Positions 1-9,061 of a DNA stretch of 64,000 nucleotides are shown here, one piece after another; the stretch's first letter is position 1; each line of letters opens with the position of its first letter. The stretch is from Pseudoalteromonas rubra (lineage in GTDB: Bacteria > Pseudomonadota > Gammaproteobacteria > Enterobacterales > Alteromonadaceae). The notes under the pieces are model-generated. The model saw only the letters and a list, made by a program, of their open reading frames with translations. It had not been told where the DNA came from and ran no database searches. Position numbers and translations under genes: made by a program. The stretch lies in assembly GCF_000238295.3 (NCBI RefSeq), contig NZ_AHCD03000035.1:806001-870000 (forward strand), read 5' to 3'.

Positions 1-317
1 CCACTTAAACCACCAGCTGTGCCACCGATGTCGATGCTAGGCATGTTAAAGCCAATTGCACCTGCATTTGGGTTAGCATTCTCAGGCTGAGGCGGCTGCG
101 GTTTAGGCGGCTGCTTTGGCGGTGGAGGAGGTGGAGGCGGTACACGCTTCCTCTCCTGCACATCTGATTCAGGCGGATTCGACATAATCTCGACTATGAT
201 CTCTTCCTTCTTATTATCAGCCCTATCCGCTCCTCCTGAGATGAGATAGGACATAAAGAAGAATAAGCCGAAGGTTACTGCCCCACCTGCAAGAAGTGAA
301 AACAGAAATCGAATCAT
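1..317 (-). CDS. tonB: Energy transducer TonB, N-terminal part (cut by window edge)
   Basis: The first 105 codons of a TonB protein, which spans the periplasm and passes proton-motive force from ExbB/ExbD to outer-membrane receptors. The frame begins at the ATG ending at 317, which overlaps the exbD stop codon (TGATG), and runs off the left edge. It opens MIRFLFSLLAGGAV with a single N-terminal membrane anchor (about residues 4-26), followed by an acidic stretch and a proline-rich spacer that contains eight consecutive prolines and then KQPPKPQPPQP, as is usual for TonB. The C-terminal receptor-binding domain is outside the window. It is the last visible gene of the DUF3450-exbB-exbB-exbD-tonB operon, which resembles the TonB2-type systems of Vibrio and Shewanella. 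Confidence 0.9.
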   Translation of the reverse strand, partial: MIRFLFSLLAGGAVTFGLFFFMSYLISGGADRADNKKEEIIVEIMSNPPESDVQERKRVPPPPPPPPKQPPKPQPPQPENANPNAGAIGFNMPSIDIGGTAGGLS

Positions 318-721
318 CACTTAGCTCCAGCTATTGAAATCTTCAAGGCGTCGTCAGTTGCCTTAATCTGGTCCATTACCTTAACAACTACGCCGTGTTT
401 CGCGCCTTTATCCGCCTGGATAATAACGGTCTCGGTTTGTTGCTCAGCTAACAGATTTTCAAGGTTCGCACTTACACGCTCAACATCAACCTGACGCTTA
501 TCCATCCAGATCTCACCGTTTTCACGGATAGCGATGAAGATGTTCGCATTCTTAGTTTGTTGTGCCTGTGCAGCTTTTGGCTTTTTAACTTCAATACCGG
601 CCTCTTTAACAAAAGAGGTAGTAACGATGAAGAAGATCAACATGATGAATACGATGTCAAGCATCGGGGTCATGTCTACTGCTGCTTCTTCTTCCTCACG
701 AAAACGTTGTTTACGTGCCAT
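317..721 (-). CDS. exbD: Biopolymer transport protein ExbD
   Basis: ExbD is the small subunit of the proton-driven ExbB/ExbD motor that energises TonB. The 134-residue protein has the usual ExbD/TolR layout: a short charged cytoplasmic N-terminus, one membrane helix (about residues 18-40, MTPMLDIVFIMLIFFIV) containing the protonatable Asp22, and a periplasmic domain of about 90 residues. Length is normal for the family. Its stop overlaps the tonB start by one base, and it lies 14 bases after exbB, so the genes are probably co-translated. Upstream of the ATG is an AGAGAGA-type ribosome-binding site. TolR is the main alternative, but the tonB neighbour favours ExbD. Confidence 0.93.
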   Translation of the reverse strand: MARKQRFREEEEAAVDMTPMLDIVFIMLIFFIVTTSFVKEAGIEVKKPKAAQAQQTKNANIFIAIRENGEIWMDKRQVDVERVSANLENLLAEQQTETVIIQADKGAKHGVVVKVMDQIKATDDALKISIAGAK

Positions 722-735
722 AATAAAATCTCTCT

Positions 736-1260
736 CTAGTGATGTGGCAAGCTATCAATTAGTTTCTCTTTAGCCATCTTAGCTCTCGCTTCAAGACGGG
801 TGCTAAAGAATACACCTGATAGTGCCGCAACCATTCCAGCCATTGTTGGTATCGTTGCCATTGAGATGCCTGAGGCCATCAATCGAGGGTTACCTGTACC
901 TTGTGTAGCCATGGTTTCGAATACCGAAATCATACCTGTTACTGTACCGAGTAGACCGATTAACGGACACATTGCAACCAATGTTTTGATAATCAACATG
1001 CGCTCATCTAATTTTTCAGACGCTTCAGAAATCCATGCATCGCGGATTCTGTGTGCGTACCAAGATGTAGTATCTTGGCGGGCATCCCATCTGCTTACTA
1101 TTCCCTTTTTAATTTTAGGAAATTCAGCCAATAGGAACCAATAGCGCTCAATCATTAATACCCACATTAGAAAGAGTGCTATCGCGACCACGTATAATAC
1201 ATCGCCGCCTGTAGCAACAAAATCCCTGATAGATTCCCACGTCTCCACCAGGACTAGCAT
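736..1260 (-). CDS. exbB: ExbB/TolQ-type proton channel protein (short paralogue)
   Basis: A 174-residue MotA/TolQ/ExbB-family protein with three membrane helices: about residues 18-40, 93-115 and 130-155. The last two form the channel-lining pair, with the family signature around LIGLLGTVTGMISVFE. It should assemble as a pentamer around ExbD. The ATG lies directly on the stop codon of the larger upstream ExbB-like gene (TAATG overlap), showing tight coupling. Two ExbB-like proteins in one operon match the TtpC/ExbB2 arrangement known from Vibrio TonB2 systems. Confidence 0.92.
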   Translation of the reverse strand: MLVLVETWESIRDFVATGGDVLYVVAIALFLMWVLMIERYWFLLAEFPKIKKGIVSRWDARQDTTSWYAHRIRDAWISEASEKLDERMLIIKTLVAMCPLIGLLGTVTGMISVFETMATQGTGNPRLMASGISMATIPTMAGMVAALSGVFFSTRLEARAKMAKEKLIDSLPHH

Positions 1261-2624
1261 TATGCTCTCTCCTTCTCCGCGTGCGCAGCAACGATACCCG
1301 CGCTTTGCTCGTCAAGAATGTGTAGGATAGATTTACTACGACCCGCAACGATAGCGTGAAGTAGGATTAACGGTAGCGCAGCAATTAGACCAAGCGCAGT
1401 AGTAACAAGAGCTAGAGAGATGTTACCTGCCATGATCTTCGGATCACCAGTACCAAATAGTGTGATTGATTCGAACGTCAAGATCATACCAACAACCGTA
1501 CCTAGTAGACCTAGTAGCGGTGCGATAGCTGCAAGGATCTTGATGATGTTGATACCAGCTTCGATGCGAGGCGTTTCACGTAGAATTGCTTCGTCAAGTT
1601 TAAGCTCAAGGTTTTCAACGTCTTGGTTCTTGTTGTCATGGTACACTTTCAAGATACGACCCAGTGGGTTGCTGTCACTTGGGTTGTTAGCGTTCTTGAT
1701 TTGCGCCTTGATCTTCGCACCAACCAGCATTAGGTCTAGGAAACGAACAACAGCGATTAATGCACCAAGTGCCAACAATGCAGTGATGATGTAACCTACT
1801 GTGTCACCCTGGTGCCAACGTTCTTCAACAGTTGCACGCTGAGTGTTCAGGCGTAGGATAGCACCACGCGTTGGGTCAACAACGAAAGGTGTGTACTGGT
1901 TAGCAGACGTGCTCAGAAGATCAGAAACAGTTGCCAGAACGTCTGAAGAAGGTTGCTTACCTAAAGGTACGATTTGTTTGTTTTCTGCATCGTAAACAAC
2001 GTAACCGTCTTTAGTTACCAAGTTGAAGTTACCAACACGAGTTACTTGTTTAACATTGATGTCGCCGCTCAGTTCTGCTACTTCAGATTCGAAAGTAGAG
2101 ATCTTTGCAGACTCAGTCATTTCAGTTTGGAAAGCAATCCAAAGCTCTTCCAACTCGCGAGTAGTTGGTAGTTCTTTAGCAGCTGCCAGTGAACGAAGTA
2201 CTTCTGAACGTCCAGGCTTTTCAGCACTGATGATTGACGCTTCGATAGCACCGATTGCTTCAGCAGCGTTACGACGTACCACACCGAACATCTCACCCAG
2301 GGTACCCTGTGCGTTAAGTAGTTCAGTTTCTTTCTCAGCAAGTGTTACTTCGTTTTGCTTGAATTCCTTGTTAAGACGCTCACCACGTGCTTTTTCAGCA
2401 GCAAGGTCGCGCTTAGCTTTGTTCAGCAAAGCTTGCTTGTCAGCACGATCTGACAGGAACTCTTGTTCGCGAGCTTTGTTGATTTTACCTTCAGAGATAC
2501 GGTTCTGCTTTACTTGCTCAAGGATTTTATCCAGAGACTCAGTGCTTGCGTGTGCGTTCAATGCGCCACCAGCAGAAACTGTTAATGCTGCAGCAACGGC
2601 AAAACCTTTAAATAGTTTCTTCAT
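1260..2624 (-). CDS. Large ExbB-like protein with periplasmic coiled coil (TtpC-like)
   Basis: A 454-residue MotA/TolQ/ExbB-family protein with an N-terminal export signal (MKKLFKGFAVAAALTVSAGG, cleavage probably after NAHA). Next come a long coiled coil rich in K/E/R/Q (about residues 35-115), a periplasmic globular part (about 120-265), and then three membrane helices (about 270-295, 365-388 and 400-425) carrying the channel signature LLGLLGTVVGMILTFE. In Vibrio the equivalent protein, TtpC, is required with ExbB2/ExbD2/TonB2 for iron uptake; transfer of that role here is by family and operon order. It starts 6 bases after the DUF3450 gene ends. Confidence 0.88.
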   Translation of the reverse strand: MKKLFKGFAVAAALTVSAGGALNAHASTESLDKILEQVKQNRISEGKINKAREQEFLSDRADKQALLNKAKRDLAAEKARGERLNKEFKQNEVTLAEKETELLNAQGTLGEMFGVVRRNAAEAIGAIEASIISAEKPGRSEVLRSLAAAKELPTTRELEELWIAFQTEMTESAKISTFESEVAELSGDINVKQVTRVGNFNLVTKDGYVVYDAENKQIVPLGKQPSSDVLATVSDLLSTSANQYTPFVVDPTRGAILRLNTQRATVEERWHQGDTVGYIITALLALGALIAVVRFLDLMLVGAKIKAQIKNANNPSDSNPLGRILKVYHDNKNQDVENLELKLDEAILRETPRIEAGINIIKILAAIAPLLGLLGTVVGMILTFESITLFGTGDPKIMAGNISLALVTTALGLIAALPLILLHAIVAGRSKSILHILDEQSAGIVAAHAEKERA

Positions 2625-2630
2625 GTTTTA

Positions 2631-3401
2631 TTACTCCGCGCCGAAAATAGGTAGTTTAACTAGTTCTGGGGCAGCCTGACCACGTGCGATACGGATCATG
2701 TCTTTGATAGGCTTCAGATATTCTTCGCCTAACTGATCCCACTGCTTGCTGCTGGTGTTCCAAACCCACGCTTGCTTCTGGTCAAAAGACTGAGCAACAA
2801 ATGCGATACGGCCTAGACGGGCGAAGTCAACATTGATGTTTTTACCGTTGATCTCAAGAGAACCTTGAGAAGCAACCATTGCTGAACCATAGTTGGTTTC
2901 AATGCTGTATGCTTCAAGTACCTGACGGTATTTTTCAGACGTCGTTACTTTTGCATTAGTAAGTGTCTCACGTAATCTCTCAATACGCTCTAGACGCTTT
3001 TCAGTATCAAACGGCACGTCCGCTTTGATGAATTGCTCGAGTGTATCAATCATGCGATACATCAAAGGCACAACGTCTTGCTTAGTTTTATCAACCGTCG
3101 CGATCTGACGTTCTAGAGATTCGATATTTGCATTTTGGTCTGCAACCAAACGTGCTACGTGGTCGTTGTAAACTTTCAGAAGTTCTGTTTCGTCAACAAT
3201 TCCACGGTACTCAGCTACCATTTCGATAGTTTGACCGTAGATACCATCAATCTTGTCTTGAGACTTTTTAGCAGCCGTTTGAGTTTGCTGACCTACTTTT
3301 TGTATGTCATTCAAAGGATCTGCCATCACATTGCTGCTTGCAATTGCCGCTGCGCCAAAAAGCGCTGAAGCTACAAGGCTCTTTCTGATTTTAACAGACA
3401 T
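2631..3401 (-). CDS. DUF3450 family periplasmic protein
   Basis: First gene of the TonB operon. The 256-residue product carries a signal peptide (MSVKIRKSLVASALFGAAAI, cleavage probably after SNVMA) and is otherwise largely helical with a coiled-coil-like segment (about residues 35-110). DUF3450 proteins are regularly found in front of exbB-exbB-exbD-tonB in marine gammaproteobacteria, and their exact role is unknown. The ATG at 3401 is preferred over an in-frame TTG at 3410 because a GGGA ribosome-binding site lies 6-7 bases before it and the signal peptide starts there. Confidence 0.87.
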   Translation of the reverse strand: MSVKIRKSLVASALFGAAAIASSNVMADPLNDIQKVGQQTQTAAKKSQDKIDGIYGQTIEMVAEYRGIVDETELLKVYNDHVARLVADQNANIESLERQIATVDKTKQDVVPLMYRMIDTLEQFIKADVPFDTEKRLERIERLRETLTNAKVTTSEKYRQVLEAYSIETNYGSAMVASQGSLEINGKNINVDFARLGRIAFVAQSFDQKQAWVWNTSSKQWDQLGEEYLKPIKDMIRIARGQAAPELVKLPIFGAE

Positions 3402-3796
3402 AGTTCCCAACCAATTAAGTAATGTTACTTTTATAATTTTTGCACTCTCTTAGAGAGTACCCCGGATACTTTTAGCAGTATCAACCGTGCAATAATGCTA
3501 AATGCTATTGCCCATGTCAACTTCATGTTTAAAACAATTTTTGCTTGTCGCGATGAAATAAATTGAAAAAAAACATCGTATTAACAAGGAAACCAAGAAT
3601 AAAAACCTTAAGCACTTATATTTCATACACAAAGCAACTTTATTTACATTTTATTACAGCCATTTAGCCCCAATTTACTGCCTTAATTTTGCACAACCCA
3701 GTAATTTATTTCGTTTTTAATATCAAGGATCTAGGTATCTACTGAACACTTAACATTCACCTTTGCGCAACAGCGAATAGCACCGGCGAGGGAGAC
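3402..3796. other. Intergenic region before the TonB operon
   Basis: About 395 bases of AT-rich sequence with no open frame of note. It must hold the minus-strand promoter of the DUF3450-TonB operon. I looked for a Fur-type 19-bp palindrome and did not see a convincing one, so iron control is not shown by the sequence. The left half also receives the 3' end of nothing on the plus strand. Confidence 0.5.
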
Positions 3797-4444
3797 TTAG
3801 CCCAATAACTGCTCACACAATAACCGGCACTGCATTTCTATTTCCTGGATAAATTCTGCTACATGTAAGCCGTCCATCAAAGCATGGTGCACTTCAATAG
3901 AGAATGGCAATTCACCCGTTAGTACATCAAAGCGGCCGAAAACACACTTTGGAATGCCAAGGTTATCTTTTGCGTTGCGGGCATGGCTAAAGCTACTGAA
4001 GTCCAGCCACGGCAAAATGGATAAATAAAGTTGCTGTGGAGTCTCACAAGTCGCCAAAAAGTGTTCACTAACCAAAGGCTGTTCCAGATACGCATTTTTC
4101 TGCGCTACATTCTCTTTAATGTAGTCGTGGATATCGTCACAAGCAACCAAAGGCACAAATCGAAAGCTTCTGTCTTCACGCAAAAATACACAGCTCATCT
4201 CAACTTGATCAACAACGCACGGATGGTTATTCATTATCCGATAGCGAATAGGCTCGTAATTCTGACAAGCTTTGCTCAGACAATACAGATAGCTAAAGGT
4301 AAAAGAGAGTTGCTGTTGCTTGCACAAACTGTACAGCGTGCCCATCTTCAGGCGAGTAGTAATATTAAAATAAGGCTGTTCGAAGCCAAGGTAAAAGTCA
4401 AAATGTTCGGCTCTGGGCCAGTCTGAAGGGGTAATTTTTTTCAT
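3797..4444 (-). CDS. Chloramphenicol acetyltransferase-like protein (type A CAT fold)
   Basis: A 215-residue protein with the classic CAT fold signature. The catalytic motif HHALMDGLHVAEF (about residues 185-197; general-base His followed by the DG turn) matches HHxxxDG of CAT trimers, and the N-terminal FDFYLGFEQPYFNITTRLK also matches. CATs acetylate chloramphenicol using acetyl-CoA, but chromosomal homologues may have other substrates. The gene is 53 bases behind the leucine dehydrogenase gene on the same strand, with a strong hairpin between them that ends 4 bases before the ATG. No ribosome-binding site is visible between hairpin and start, so translation may depend on that structure. 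Confidence 0.85.
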   Translation of the reverse strand: MKKITPSDWPRAEHFDFYLGFEQPYFNITTRLKMGTLYSLCKQQQLSFTFSYLYCLSKACQNYEPIRYRIMNNHPCVVDQVEMSCVFLREDRSFRFVPLVACDDIHDYIKENVAQKNAYLEQPLVSEHFLATCETPQQLYLSILPWLDFSSFSHARNAKDNLGIPKCVFGRFDVLTGELPFSIEVHHALMDGLHVAEFIQEIEMQCRLLCEQLLG

Positions 4445-4448
4445 AATT

Positions 4449-4480
4449 CAATACAGAGGGAGTAATCCCCCTCTATATTG
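4449..4480 (-). promoter_or_regulatory. Stable hairpin immediately before the CAT-like start codon
   Basis: A 14-base arm pairs with a 14-base arm around the loop ATTA. Twelve pairs are Watson-Crick and two are G-U in the minus-strand RNA. The only purine-rich ribosome-binding candidate (AGAGGGGG) lies inside the left arm. There is no T-run, so it is a poor terminator. It could act as a processing barrier between the dehydrogenase and CAT genes or as a translational switch, as leader hairpins do in inducible cat genes of Gram-positive bacteria (comparison only). Confidence 0.5.
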
Positions 4481-4497
4481 ATTGCATCAGCTTACGA

Positions 4498-5538
4498 TTA
4501 CAAACCGTTTGCGATGATCTCTTGTGCCAACTCATCAGCAATCAGATGCGTTGACTTTTGCTCAGCATCAGAACGAGCAAAGATTTCAGTCAGGGTGTCG
4601 TAGATGCCTTCAACGTGCTTAGTTGCGGCTTCCTCGCTGTACCCTTCGGGTTTTGTCTCATAATAGACATTAATGATACCACCCGCGTTAATGACATAGT
4701 CAGGTGCATACAGCACACCCTTTTCACGCAAGATCTCACCATGTCTTGATTCTGCAAGCTGGTTATTCGCACAACCTGCAATAATGTTGGCTTTAATACG
4801 AGGGATAGTCTCGTCGTTTACTGTTGCACCCAGTGCGCACGGCGCGTAAACATCCACGTCCAGGTCGTAGATTTCATCAATGCTCACAGCAGTTGCGCCA
4901 AAGTCATTTACAACTTTATCAATCGATGCCTGATTGATATCGGTCACAAACAGCTCAGCACCCGCTTCGTGCAAGTATTTACACAAAGTGTAAGCAACTG
5001 CGCCTAGCCCCTGAACAGATACTTTCACACCAGAGAGGTCCTGATGGCCATGCTTGTGTTGGTAAGCTGCTTTGATACCCAGGAACGTGCCCAATGCAGT
5101 GAAAGGCGATGGGTTACCACTTTTACCTTCAAGACCCATCACATAATTGGTCTCTTTGTGCATCGTCATTACGTCACCTGTGGTGATGTTAACGTCTTCT
5201 GCTGAATAGTAGCTACCACCTAAGCGTTCAAGGTGTTTACCAAACGCTCTGAATAACGCTTCAGATTTAATTTTCTTAGCATCACCAATGATCACAGATT
5301 TACCACCACCAAAAGGCAAACGCGCTACAGCGTTTTTATAGGTCATGCCCTTTGAAAGACGTAATACGTCATAGACTGCATCGGCATCATCTGCATAGTC
5401 CCACAGGCGACAACCGCCTACCGCAGGGCCAAGCTTAGTATTATGGACAGCAATGATTGCCTTCAAGCCCGATGCTTCATCAGAACAAAAAACTACTTGT
5501 TCGTGGTTATCAAATTCAACTTGGTTAAATACAGCCAC
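4498..5538 (-). CDS. ldh: Leucine dehydrogenase (Glu/Leu/Phe/Val dehydrogenase family)
   Basis: An NAD-dependent amino-acid dehydrogenase that reversibly deaminates branched-chain amino acids to 2-oxo acids. The 346 residues show the family's two domains. The N-terminal substrate domain carries the catalytic-lysine region RLPFGGGKSVI (about residues 70-82), the glycine-rich VGGCRLW and the conserved AEDVN. The C-terminal Rossmann domain has GLGAVAYTL (about 178-186) and ACALGATVND. Length equals that of Bacillus leucine dehydrogenase. A 15-base palindrome (5561-5575) lies in the leader. Valine or phenylalanine dehydrogenase cannot be excluded by eye. Confidence 0.9.
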   Translation of the reverse strand: MAVFNQVEFDNHEQVVFCSDEASGLKAIIAVHNTKLGPAVGGCRLWDYADDADAVYDVLRLSKGMTYKNAVARLPFGGGKSVIIGDAKKIKSEALFRAFGKHLERLGGSYYSAEDVNITTGDVMTMHKETNYVMGLEGKSGNPSPFTALGTFLGIKAAYQHKHGHQDLSGVKVSVQGLGAVAYTLCKYLHEAGAELFVTDINQASIDKVVNDFGATAVSIDEIYDLDVDVYAPCALGATVNDETIPRIKANIIAGCANNQLAESRHGEILREKGVLYAPDYVINAGGIINVYYETKPEGYSEEAATKHVEGIYDTLTEIFARSDAEQKSTHLIADELAQEIIANGL

Positions 5539-5560
5539 TTTGTTTGTTCTCCGTTATAGA

Positions 5561-5575
5561 CTGACTTTAAGTCAG
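5561..5575. promoter_or_regulatory. Perfect 7+7 palindrome in the leucine dehydrogenase leader
   Basis: CTGACTT-T-AAGTCAG, centred about 30 bases upstream of the dehydrogenase ATG on the minus strand. It could be a regulator-binding dyad or a short leader hairpin. No binding protein can be named from sequence alone. Confidence 0.35.
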
Positions 5576-5919
5576 ATAGCGCTGAAATTCATCGAACTGT
5601 ATCACTAACTCTCTAACCAATCCACAATATGAGTTGATATTGACCTTAAAAGCGTTAAACCTGCCTTCATGATACATTAAATAGTCATATATTGGCTTGA
5701 TTATGCACTCCATTTGAATATATGAGTTTAATTCTTCACTATTTTCACGATTTTTAGAGGTTAATCTTTACGTAAACGTCAACACAGCCGATTGTGTATG
5801 GTTATTTGTACGATAAAGAGAGGTCTGATGAGGAAGGTGGCGTATTTAGAAATAAGGGATGGCTGTTGCCAAGTATGGCCGCTGAAGCCAGTTCAGCACA
5901 AAACAAAGCGACAAGATAA

Positions 5920-5944
5920 AAAAAGAGGGACATGCCCTCTTTTT
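5920..5944 (-). terminator. Rho-independent terminator after fumarate hydratase
   Basis: The 10-base arms AAAAAGAGGG and CCCTCTTTTT surround the loop ACATG. Read on the minus strand the stem is followed by a run of T, 22 bases beyond the fumarase stop codon. The symmetrical A/T tails could also stop plus-strand transcripts. Confidence 0.85.
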
Positions 5945-5965
5945 ATAAAGCAATTAGAATTGCTG

Positions 5966-7492
5966 TTATTTCAGCTTGCTATCCAGCTCTTCAATCTTAG
6001 CTTTCCAAATTGCCGGGCCCTGAGTGTGCGCATTAACACCATCGCTGTCTACAGCCACAGTCACAGGCATGTCTTCCACTTCAAATTCGTAGATGGCTTC
6101 CATTCCCAGGTCTTCAAACGCAACGACTTTAGATTTCTTAATCGCTTTAGCTACCAGATATGCAGCACCACCCACAGCCATCAGATAAACAGCTTTGTTT
6201 TCTTTGATGGACTCTACTGTCGCTGGGCCACGTTCCGCTTTACCTATCATGCCAATCAGGCCAGTTTTCTCTAACATCAGATCGGTGAACTTATCCATAC
6301 GCGTCGATGTTGTTGGACCAGCAGGACCAACCACCTCATCGCCTACCGCGTCTACCGGACCTACGTAGTAAATAAACTTGTTGGTCAGATCAACCCCTTC
6401 TGGCAACCCTTCGCCTGAGTTAATCATGTCCTGCAAACGCTTGTGTGCTGCATCGCGACCCGTCAGGATCTTTCCAGATAACAACACGGTCTCGCCCATT
6501 TTCCAGTCCTGAATATCTTCTTTGGTGATTTCATCCAGGTTAACACGACGCGTATCTTCCCCCACTTCCCAGGTTACTTCCGGCCAGTCTTCCAGCTTAG
6601 GCGCTTTAAGATCTGCCGGGCCAGAACCATCCAGGGTGAAATGTACGTGACGTGTTGCAGCACAGTTTGGGATCATCACAACTGGCTTAGAGGCAGCGTG
6701 AGTAGGCGCAGACTTAATTTTAACGTCAACTACTGTTGTTAAGCCACCCAAACCCTGTGCACCAATACCGAGTTTGTTTGCACGCTCAAAGATTTCAAGA
6801 CGCAGTTTCTCTTCCGCCGTTTCCGCGCCACGCTCAAGGAGCTCATGAATATCAACTGGATCCATCAATGACTCTTTTGCCAGAACCGCGGCTTTTTCTG
6901 CGGTACCACCGATACCAATACCCAGCATGCCAGGTGGACACCAGCCAGCGCCCATTGTTGGCAGAGTTTTCTCTACCCAGGCAGCCACATCGTCTGATGG
7001 ATTAAGCATGACCATTTTGGTCTTGTTTTCAGAACCGCCACCTTTGGCAGCGATCATCACCTCAACTTCTGCGCCCGGGACCATATCAATGTGGACAACA
7101 GAAGGCGTATTGTCTTTGGTATTTTTACGAGCACCAGCAGGGTCGGCAACGATTGAAGCACGCAATGGATTATCCGGATTGGTATAAGCGCGACGTGTGC
7201 CTTCATCTACCATTTGCTGGACAGTCAAGTCTGTTTTATCCCATTTAACATCCATACCGACCTTTACAAAACAGGTCACGATCCCGGTATCCTGACACAA
7301 TGGACGCTTGCCCTCTGCTGACATACGAGAGTTAATTAAGATCTGCGCAATGGCATCTTTAGCGGCTTTGCTTTGCTCTTTGTCGTACGCCTTTTCTAAA
7401 GCTTGTACAAAATCCAACGGGTGATAGTAAGAAATGTATTGCAATGCATCTTCGATGCTGTCAATGAAGTCTTGCTGACGAATAGTACTCAT
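5966..7492 (-). CDS. Class I (iron-sulfur) fumarate hydratase
   Basis: Interconverts fumarate and malate in the TCA cycle using an oxygen-sensitive 4Fe-4S cluster. The 508-residue protein has the fused alpha/beta layout of class I hydro-lyases. The N-terminal half carries the cysteine motifs PLCQDTGIVTCF (about residues 62-73), GWCPPGMLGIGIGG and NCAATRHVHF. The C-terminal beta domain has LLSGKILTGRDAAHKR and GPAGPTTSTRMD. The ATG at 7492 is chosen over a frame extension to 7528 because AAAGGA lies 7 bases before it. A terminator follows the gene. It is slightly shorter than E. coli FumA (about 548 residues) but within the family range. Confidence 0.92.
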   Translation of the reverse strand: MSTIRQQDFIDSIEDALQYISYYHPLDFVQALEKAYDKEQSKAAKDAIAQILINSRMSAEGKRPLCQDTGIVTCFVKVGMDVKWDKTDLTVQQMVDEGTRRAYTNPDNPLRASIVADPAGARKNTKDNTPSVVHIDMVPGAEVEVMIAAKGGGSENKTKMVMLNPSDDVAAWVEKTLPTMGAGWCPPGMLGIGIGGTAEKAAVLAKESLMDPVDIHELLERGAETAEEKLRLEIFERANKLGIGAQGLGGLTTVVDVKIKSAPTHAASKPVVMIPNCAATRHVHFTLDGSGPADLKAPKLEDWPEVTWEVGEDTRRVNLDEITKEDIQDWKMGETVLLSGKILTGRDAAHKRLQDMINSGEGLPEGVDLTNKFIYYVGPVDAVGDEVVGPAGPTTSTRMDKFTDLMLEKTGLIGMIGKAERGPATVESIKENKAVYLMAVGGAAYLVAKAIKKSKVVAFEDLGMEAIYEFEVEDMPVTVAVDSDGVNAHTQGPAIWKAKIEELDSKLK

Positions 7493-7717
7493 GACGGTTC
7501 CTTTATTCTCCGGCCTGTGACGAGGCAAACCGGTGTTTATTGAGAGGCGCGATTATATACCATCTTGCGATGAGTGAGTATCGCAATCATAGATTAGCGA
7601 CCAAAGTCCTGCACTTATCTAAAATCGCTCGACGGAATACAAGGAAACGCACTAGGGATTCAATGACAATTATGATACCCTCCTCGCCCGTTTCGGGCTA
7701 GCATTCGGGTTCAGTAA

Positions 7718-9061
7718 ATGACAAAACCAAGTAGTAATTCCATTGAACTAGACATTTCTTTGTCAACCATTGAGGTGTTTGACACCCTTGTCTCCCAGCG
7801 ACTGGCAATATTACTCGATTCCAGCGATGCCAATCACGAAAATAGCCGCTTCGATATCATGAGTATCAACCCACTGTGCATACTCGAAGCCAGAGAAAGT
7901 CAATTTTACCTCGACGGTGAACAAATTGAGCAAGATGGCTTCAGCTTAATGCAAGACAAGCTCGCAGCACTCGACTCTGCGCCCCACACAGATATTCCCT
8001 TTACCGGAGGATGGCTCGGTTACTTTGGCTATGATCTTGGCCGATATATAGAGACCCTGCCTCAAATCGCGAAACAAGATATTGCACTGCCAGACATGAT
8101 AGCGGGTCTGTACCCTGATGCTCTGATACACGATAACCTGAACAATCAATGGTACTTTGTTACGCAACCAGGATACGACCGGCTGAATACTTACCTGTCA
8201 CTAATTAAACAAGGGGCCAGTAGTAGTGATACCTTCACGCTAACCAGCCACTGGCAGGCCAATATGACCCAGTCAGAATATGCGCACAAATTTGCCCGTA
8301 TCCATGACTATCTGAAAAGCGGCGACTGTTATCAGATAAACCTGGCGCAGAGGTTCACTGCCGATTACCAGGGCTCAACCTGGTGCGCTTATAAAACGCT
8401 GCGCGCCAATAATCAGGCGCCTTTTTCTGCTTTCATAAATCTCGAAGAAGATGCCATTATATCGGTGTCACCAGAGCGCTTTATCTCAGTACGTAATGGC
8501 CAGGTTGAGACCAAACCAATCAAGGGCACATTGCCCAGAGTGCACGACGACAAACAAGCAGATGCACAGCAAGCCACCCAGTTGCAACAAAGCCCCAAAG
8601 ATCGCGCAGAAAATGTGATGATTGTAGACTTGCTGCGCAATGATCTTGGCAAAGTGGCGACACCAGGCAGTGTACAGGTGCCTAAGCTATTCGAAATCGA
8701 AAGCTTTCCAGCTGTTCACCATCTGGTGAGCACCGTGACCGCACAATTAGCCGCAGGCAAAACAGCGGTTGATCAGCTGAAAGCCGCGTTCCCGGGGGGC
8801 TCAATCACTGGCGCGCCGAAGATCCGAGCAATGGAAATCATCGAAGAATTAGAACCCCACCGGCGTAGCGCCTATTGCGGCTCAATTGGCTACCTGAGTG
8901 CCTGTGGGACCATGGACACCTCGATCACCATCCGCACCTTAGTTTGTCATCAGCAAAAAATTCACTGCTGGGCCGGTGGGGGGATTGTCGCAGACTCAGA
9001 CTGTGAGTTAGAGTATCAGGAGACTTATCACAAGGTGAACAAGATACTCCCCGTCCTATGA
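7718..9061 (+). CDS. pabB: Aminodeoxychorismate synthase component I
   Basis: Converts chorismate, with ammonia supplied by PabA, to 4-amino-4-deoxychorismate for folate synthesis. The 447-residue protein matches the anthranilate-synthase/PabB family: the N-terminal domain contains GGWLGYFGYDLGRY, and the chorismate-binding domain contains SGDCYQINLAQRF, VSPERF, ETKPIKGTLPR and FPGGSITGAPKIRAMEI. The PIKGT sequence is the PabB version; in TrpE the lysine is replaced. The ATG overlaps no upstream gene, and a small hairpin (GCCCG-TTT-CGGGC, 7686-7698) lies in the leader. The stop overlaps the nudL start by 4 bases (ATGA). Confidence 0.93.
   Translation: MTKPSSNSIELDISLSTIEVFDTLVSQRLAILLDSSDANHENSRFDIMSINPLCILEARESQFYLDGEQIEQDGFSLMQDKLAALDSAPHTDIPFTGGWLGYFGYDLGRYIETLPQIAKQDIALPDMIAGLYPDALIHDNLNNQWYFVTQPGYDRLNTYLSLIKQGASSSDTFTLTSHWQANMTQSEYAHKFARIHDYLKSGDCYQINLAQRFTADYQGSTWCAYKTLRANNQAPFSAFINLEEDAIISVSPERFISVRNGQVETKPIKGTLPRVHDDKQADAQQATQLQQSPKDRAENVMIVDLLRNDLGKVATPGSVQVPKLFEIESFPAVHHLVSTVTAQLAAGKTAVDQLKAAFPGGSITGAPKIRAMEIIEELEPHRRSAYCGSIGYLSACGTMDTSITIRTLVCHQQKIHCWAGGGIVADSDCELEYQETYHKVNKILPVL

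Noticed and set aside
3402..3540. Possible Fur box before the TonB operon
   Set aside because: No 19-base GATAATGATWATCATTATC-like dyad with adequate matches was found; iron control would be assumption only.
3797..4444. Calling the CAT-like gene an acquired chloramphenicol-resistance gene
   Set aside because: It sits in a housekeeping stretch with no mobile-element remains and may act on other substrates; family membership alone does not show resistance.
5792..6274. 160-residue plus-strand open frame across the fumarase terminator
   Set aside because: It crosses a terminator hairpin, then runs antisense to the fumarase gene; composition (FHFK, FRFL) is that of a shadow frame.
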